Below are positions 60,960 to 64,000 of a DNA stretch of 64,000 nt, one piece after another; the stretch's first letter is position 1, and every line of letters begins with the position of its first letter. The DNA lies in assembly GCF_030867145.1 (NCBI RefSeq), contig NC_134433.1, positions 12,599,216 to 12,663,215 on the forward strand, given 5' to 3'. A model generated the notes under the pieces. The model saw nothing but the letters and a program-made list of their open reading frames with translations. It made no database searches and was not told the DNA's origin. The translations under genes were made by a program, and so were the position numbers. Source of the DNA: Opisthocomus hoazin (Eukaryota > Chordata > Aves > Opisthocomiformes > Opisthocomidae).

Positions 60960-61139
60960 ATGAACATCTTGTTTATTAATTGAGGCTCGCCGAGGCAGAA
61001 TATCTGAGCGGGGCTTGAGGGCTGCGGGGGAGCGAGTGGCTCTGCGTGCGCCGAGGGACTCCGTGTCACAGCAAACGAGTCTCAGCAGACGGGGAGGACC
61101 CTGGAAGCGGGGCTTGAACAGCAGCACCCGTGGGGCCAG
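60960..61139 (+). other. Candidate first exon of an antisense transcript
   Basis: This CpG-richer segment ends in a perfect donor CCAG|GTAAGT. A reasonable acceptor (TTTCTGTTCATGTTACAG) lies only 70 bases downstream. The segment runs opposite to the TRARG1-like gene inside its intron. The 5' boundary is arbitrary. Confidence 0.25.
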
Positions 61140-61209
61140 GTAAGTCTGGGTGATTCGAGAGAGTTACTCATCTTACCTGTTTTCAAACTGTTTTCTGTTC
61201 ATGTTACAG

Positions 61210-61641
61210 TTCAGAAGAGCTTTTTTTCCCCTGATAGATCACCTAAGTTGTCTTGTTGCAAATGAAGGCAATTACTTTTCTGTGCTAGTCCCAGGGACAG
61301 AGAAGACAAATTGTCACCTCCTCTCCCCCGCAGTCTTTCCCAATTTATGAACCGGCTTTGGACGCACGCTGCTGCCTTCCACCAGAATAAATCATTAATC
61401 CTCGACACTTGCGTTTTGTTGGAGAAAACACTCTGAGAGGTAGAAGTCAACACCAGACTGAGATGACTGTGCCATTTAAAATGAGTGAGGATAGTCTGCG
61501 TTCTCCCACACCTTTCGGGAATGACAGCCCTCCTTTTGGACACCAAGTGCTGTGCAGAATTGCCCTTGGCATTACTTTATGCTGGTTCTGGCTGGATTTA
61601 CCTTTCTTTTTCACTTCATTTGTTTGGAGTTTTGTGCACTG
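61210..61641 (+). other. Candidate second exon with short membrane-protein-like frame
   Basis: After the acceptor at 61207-61209, an ATG at 61463 opens 59 codons (MTVPFKMSEDSLRSPTPFG, then a hydrophobic stretch rich in Phe, Trp and Leu). These end at an excellent donor ACTG|GTGAGT. The hydrophobic part would form a membrane span. No family is recognised and no third exon was found. Non-coding RNA or chance are real alternatives. Confidence 0.25.
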
Positions 61642-61749
61642 GTGAGTGACCCCCTCTGCATCTTCCCCTGATGTGACTGCACTTTGGTAGGAAGGGGAAG
61701 GGATTTGGTGACAGCGAAGCAGGTGGTGTGGGTGGGTGTGGGTGTGGTG

Positions 61750-61769
61750 CCCTGCCCTGCCCTGCCCTG
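61750..61769. repeat. Short tandem repeat (CCCTG)4
   Basis: Four perfect tandem copies of CCCTG follow a GTGG/GTGT-rich stretch. Confidence 0.85.
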
Positions 61770-63353
61770 CACTCCTCTGGGATGGTCCCACGGGGCTGGG
61801 CTGCCCTGTGTCCATCAGCCCCGCTCTCCACTCGGGGAGGGACCCAAACCCCTCAGTGCAGCCAGGTCCTCGCTTGGTCAAGAAAATGCATCCAAGGGTC
61901 AGTGCAGGAGCCTCCAGGAAGCTCATTTTCCTGAGCCCAGCATTATCAGGAACAGGCTGGGGGCTAGAGCAGATTTTTTTTCCCCACCTCTGGCCGTAGG
62001 CCCTGCTGGGATCTGAGAGCAGCTTTTGAAAAATGATTTATGAGACGCTAAACCCAAAAGCCTTCATTTGCTTTCCTTTCTGGTTGCTGCTTATTACTCA
62101 GAAAAAAAGCTTTCATGTGCAAAAAGCATTGACTTAGGAAAGAAAAATACAATTGCAGAGCTAAAGGAATGTCAGCACATTGTGGAAAGGCCCCCCCTGC
62201 CCCCCCCAGGTGCTGGGAGTTGCAAGAACCTGGCTCCTGCTCAGATTTGTGCGTGATCAGGCACTCCTGGGTTTTATTCTGTGGAGAGACCTAAGCCTGT
62301 GGGACCCTCGGGGGCGTCACTGGGAACTAAATTTCTCCCTGGGGTAAGCAGGTGACACATCAGCTGGTGCTCCAAGAGCTGTTTCTGCTGGCAAGATGAC
62401 CCAGCCAGATGTTTCGTGGCTCCCCAGGGTCAGCACAGAGCAAGGATCACTCCTCGTCCCGCTCCGCTGGTGCCGTGCAGGGGTCCCTGGCGGGCAAGTT
62501 GTGGGGGGGGGTGGAGGAGGTGATGATCAAGGCATGGCCAAGACTAGAAAGGTCAGTGATAAATTAGGTGTCGCGTGGGACAGGGAGTGCAGGGACGACT
62601 GTGAAGGGGTCAGAGGATGCGCACTGGTTGCTAATGTGCTGTGTGTGCTAGAAACCTTGTCCTGGAGGACAAGCTTGTCCCAGTGCGCCATCTGCCTTGG
62701 TGGCCCCAGAGGGATGAGGAAGGGGATGCCCGGCCCCAGCCCTGGGTGGGCTCTGGTCAATGCTGTCAAGGGCCTTGGAAGCAGAGGACGGCCAGATAAT
62801 CTCATTGCCTTGTTGGTCCTGCCTCCCTTTGGGATCGACACAGTAAATACGCACCGGTACCTCGCTGTCTAGCGGTATGAACTGGCTCCTGCTCTTTTTT
62901 CACTGCTTACTCTTCTACTCCATGGGCCTTATGTGGCCCAAGGCACACCCCCACCGCACTGGAGGCTCGAACGCCTCCGAGGCAGAGTGTGAGAATCTAT
63001 TTTGCATGAACGCTAATGTGGTTGGAAAATCCCCGTGAGAGCCCTTGTTTATTACCATGGATATGCAATACCCAGCTGCTTTCTCTCTCATTGCAGTGCA
63101 AAGCCAAACCAGGCTGGCTGGCTTCCCCGTATGCTGCCTAGACAGGCTCCGCCACACCACTGGACTACGCAGATGACAGCTGGCCCTGGCAGAAATACGA
63201 TGATTCCTCCTCAAAATGGAAACTGGTCTCTCTAGGGGGCTTTCTGTGGCCACTGCCGCTGCCCTTCTTCAAGTTGTTGGTGTTTTTTGGGGGGAAGTGC
63301 CGGTTGCAGGTGCCCCTTGGTGAATTTCTGTGTGAGAAGCAGGTAATTGCTTA

Positions 63354-64000
<647 letters not shown>

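Overview
This is vertebrate nuclear DNA, almost certainly from a bird. The evidence is split exons with canonical splice sites and long introns, a CR1-type LINE with the octamer 3' tail typical of sauropsid CR1, few other interspersed repeats, CpG islands, and proteins very close to mammalian orthologues. Three protein-coding genes are recognisable. Only about 2.1 kb of the window codes for host protein, and most long open frames elsewhere are chance.

Layout. (1) 1-4.7 kb: the last three exons of carboxypeptidase D (CPD, + strand) and its long 3' UTR. (2) 4.6-41.5 kb: the complete GOSR1 gene (Golgi Qb-SNARE GS28/GOS28, + strand). It has nine coding exons encoding 248 aa and starts in a CpG island that abuts the CPD 3' end. 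Its introns include a GC-AG intron 1, a 30-nt micro-exon 7 between introns of 15.7 and 12.8 kb, and a U12-type intron 8. (3) 32.8-36.9 kb: inside GOSR1 intron 7, in sense, lies a young CR1 LINE with an open ORF1 and an ORF2 broken by one premature stop. A much older CR1-like relic lies in intron 6. (4) 41.5-57.4 kb: a GC-richer, convergent intergenic stretch with no recognised gene. (5) 57.4-64 kb (- strand): the last two recognised exons of a TRARG1/TUSC5-like dispanin (CD225 family) gene. Its 6.2-kb intron holds an exon-like open frame on the same strand and exon-like, splice-flanked sequence on the opposite strand.

No operon-like cooperation is expected. CPD (late secretory pathway peptidase), GOSR1 (ER-Golgi and intra-Golgi fusion) and TRARG1 (GLUT4 vesicle trafficking) all act in membrane traffic, but their adjacency is probably chance synteny. 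In human, CPD and GOSR1 lie on 17q11.2 and TRARG1 on 17p13.3, so the close linkage here is informative. The observations most worth following are the single-stop CR1 with altered ORF1 esterase residues, the U12 and GC-AG introns of GOSR1, and the unexplained exon-like sequences inside the TRARG1 intron.
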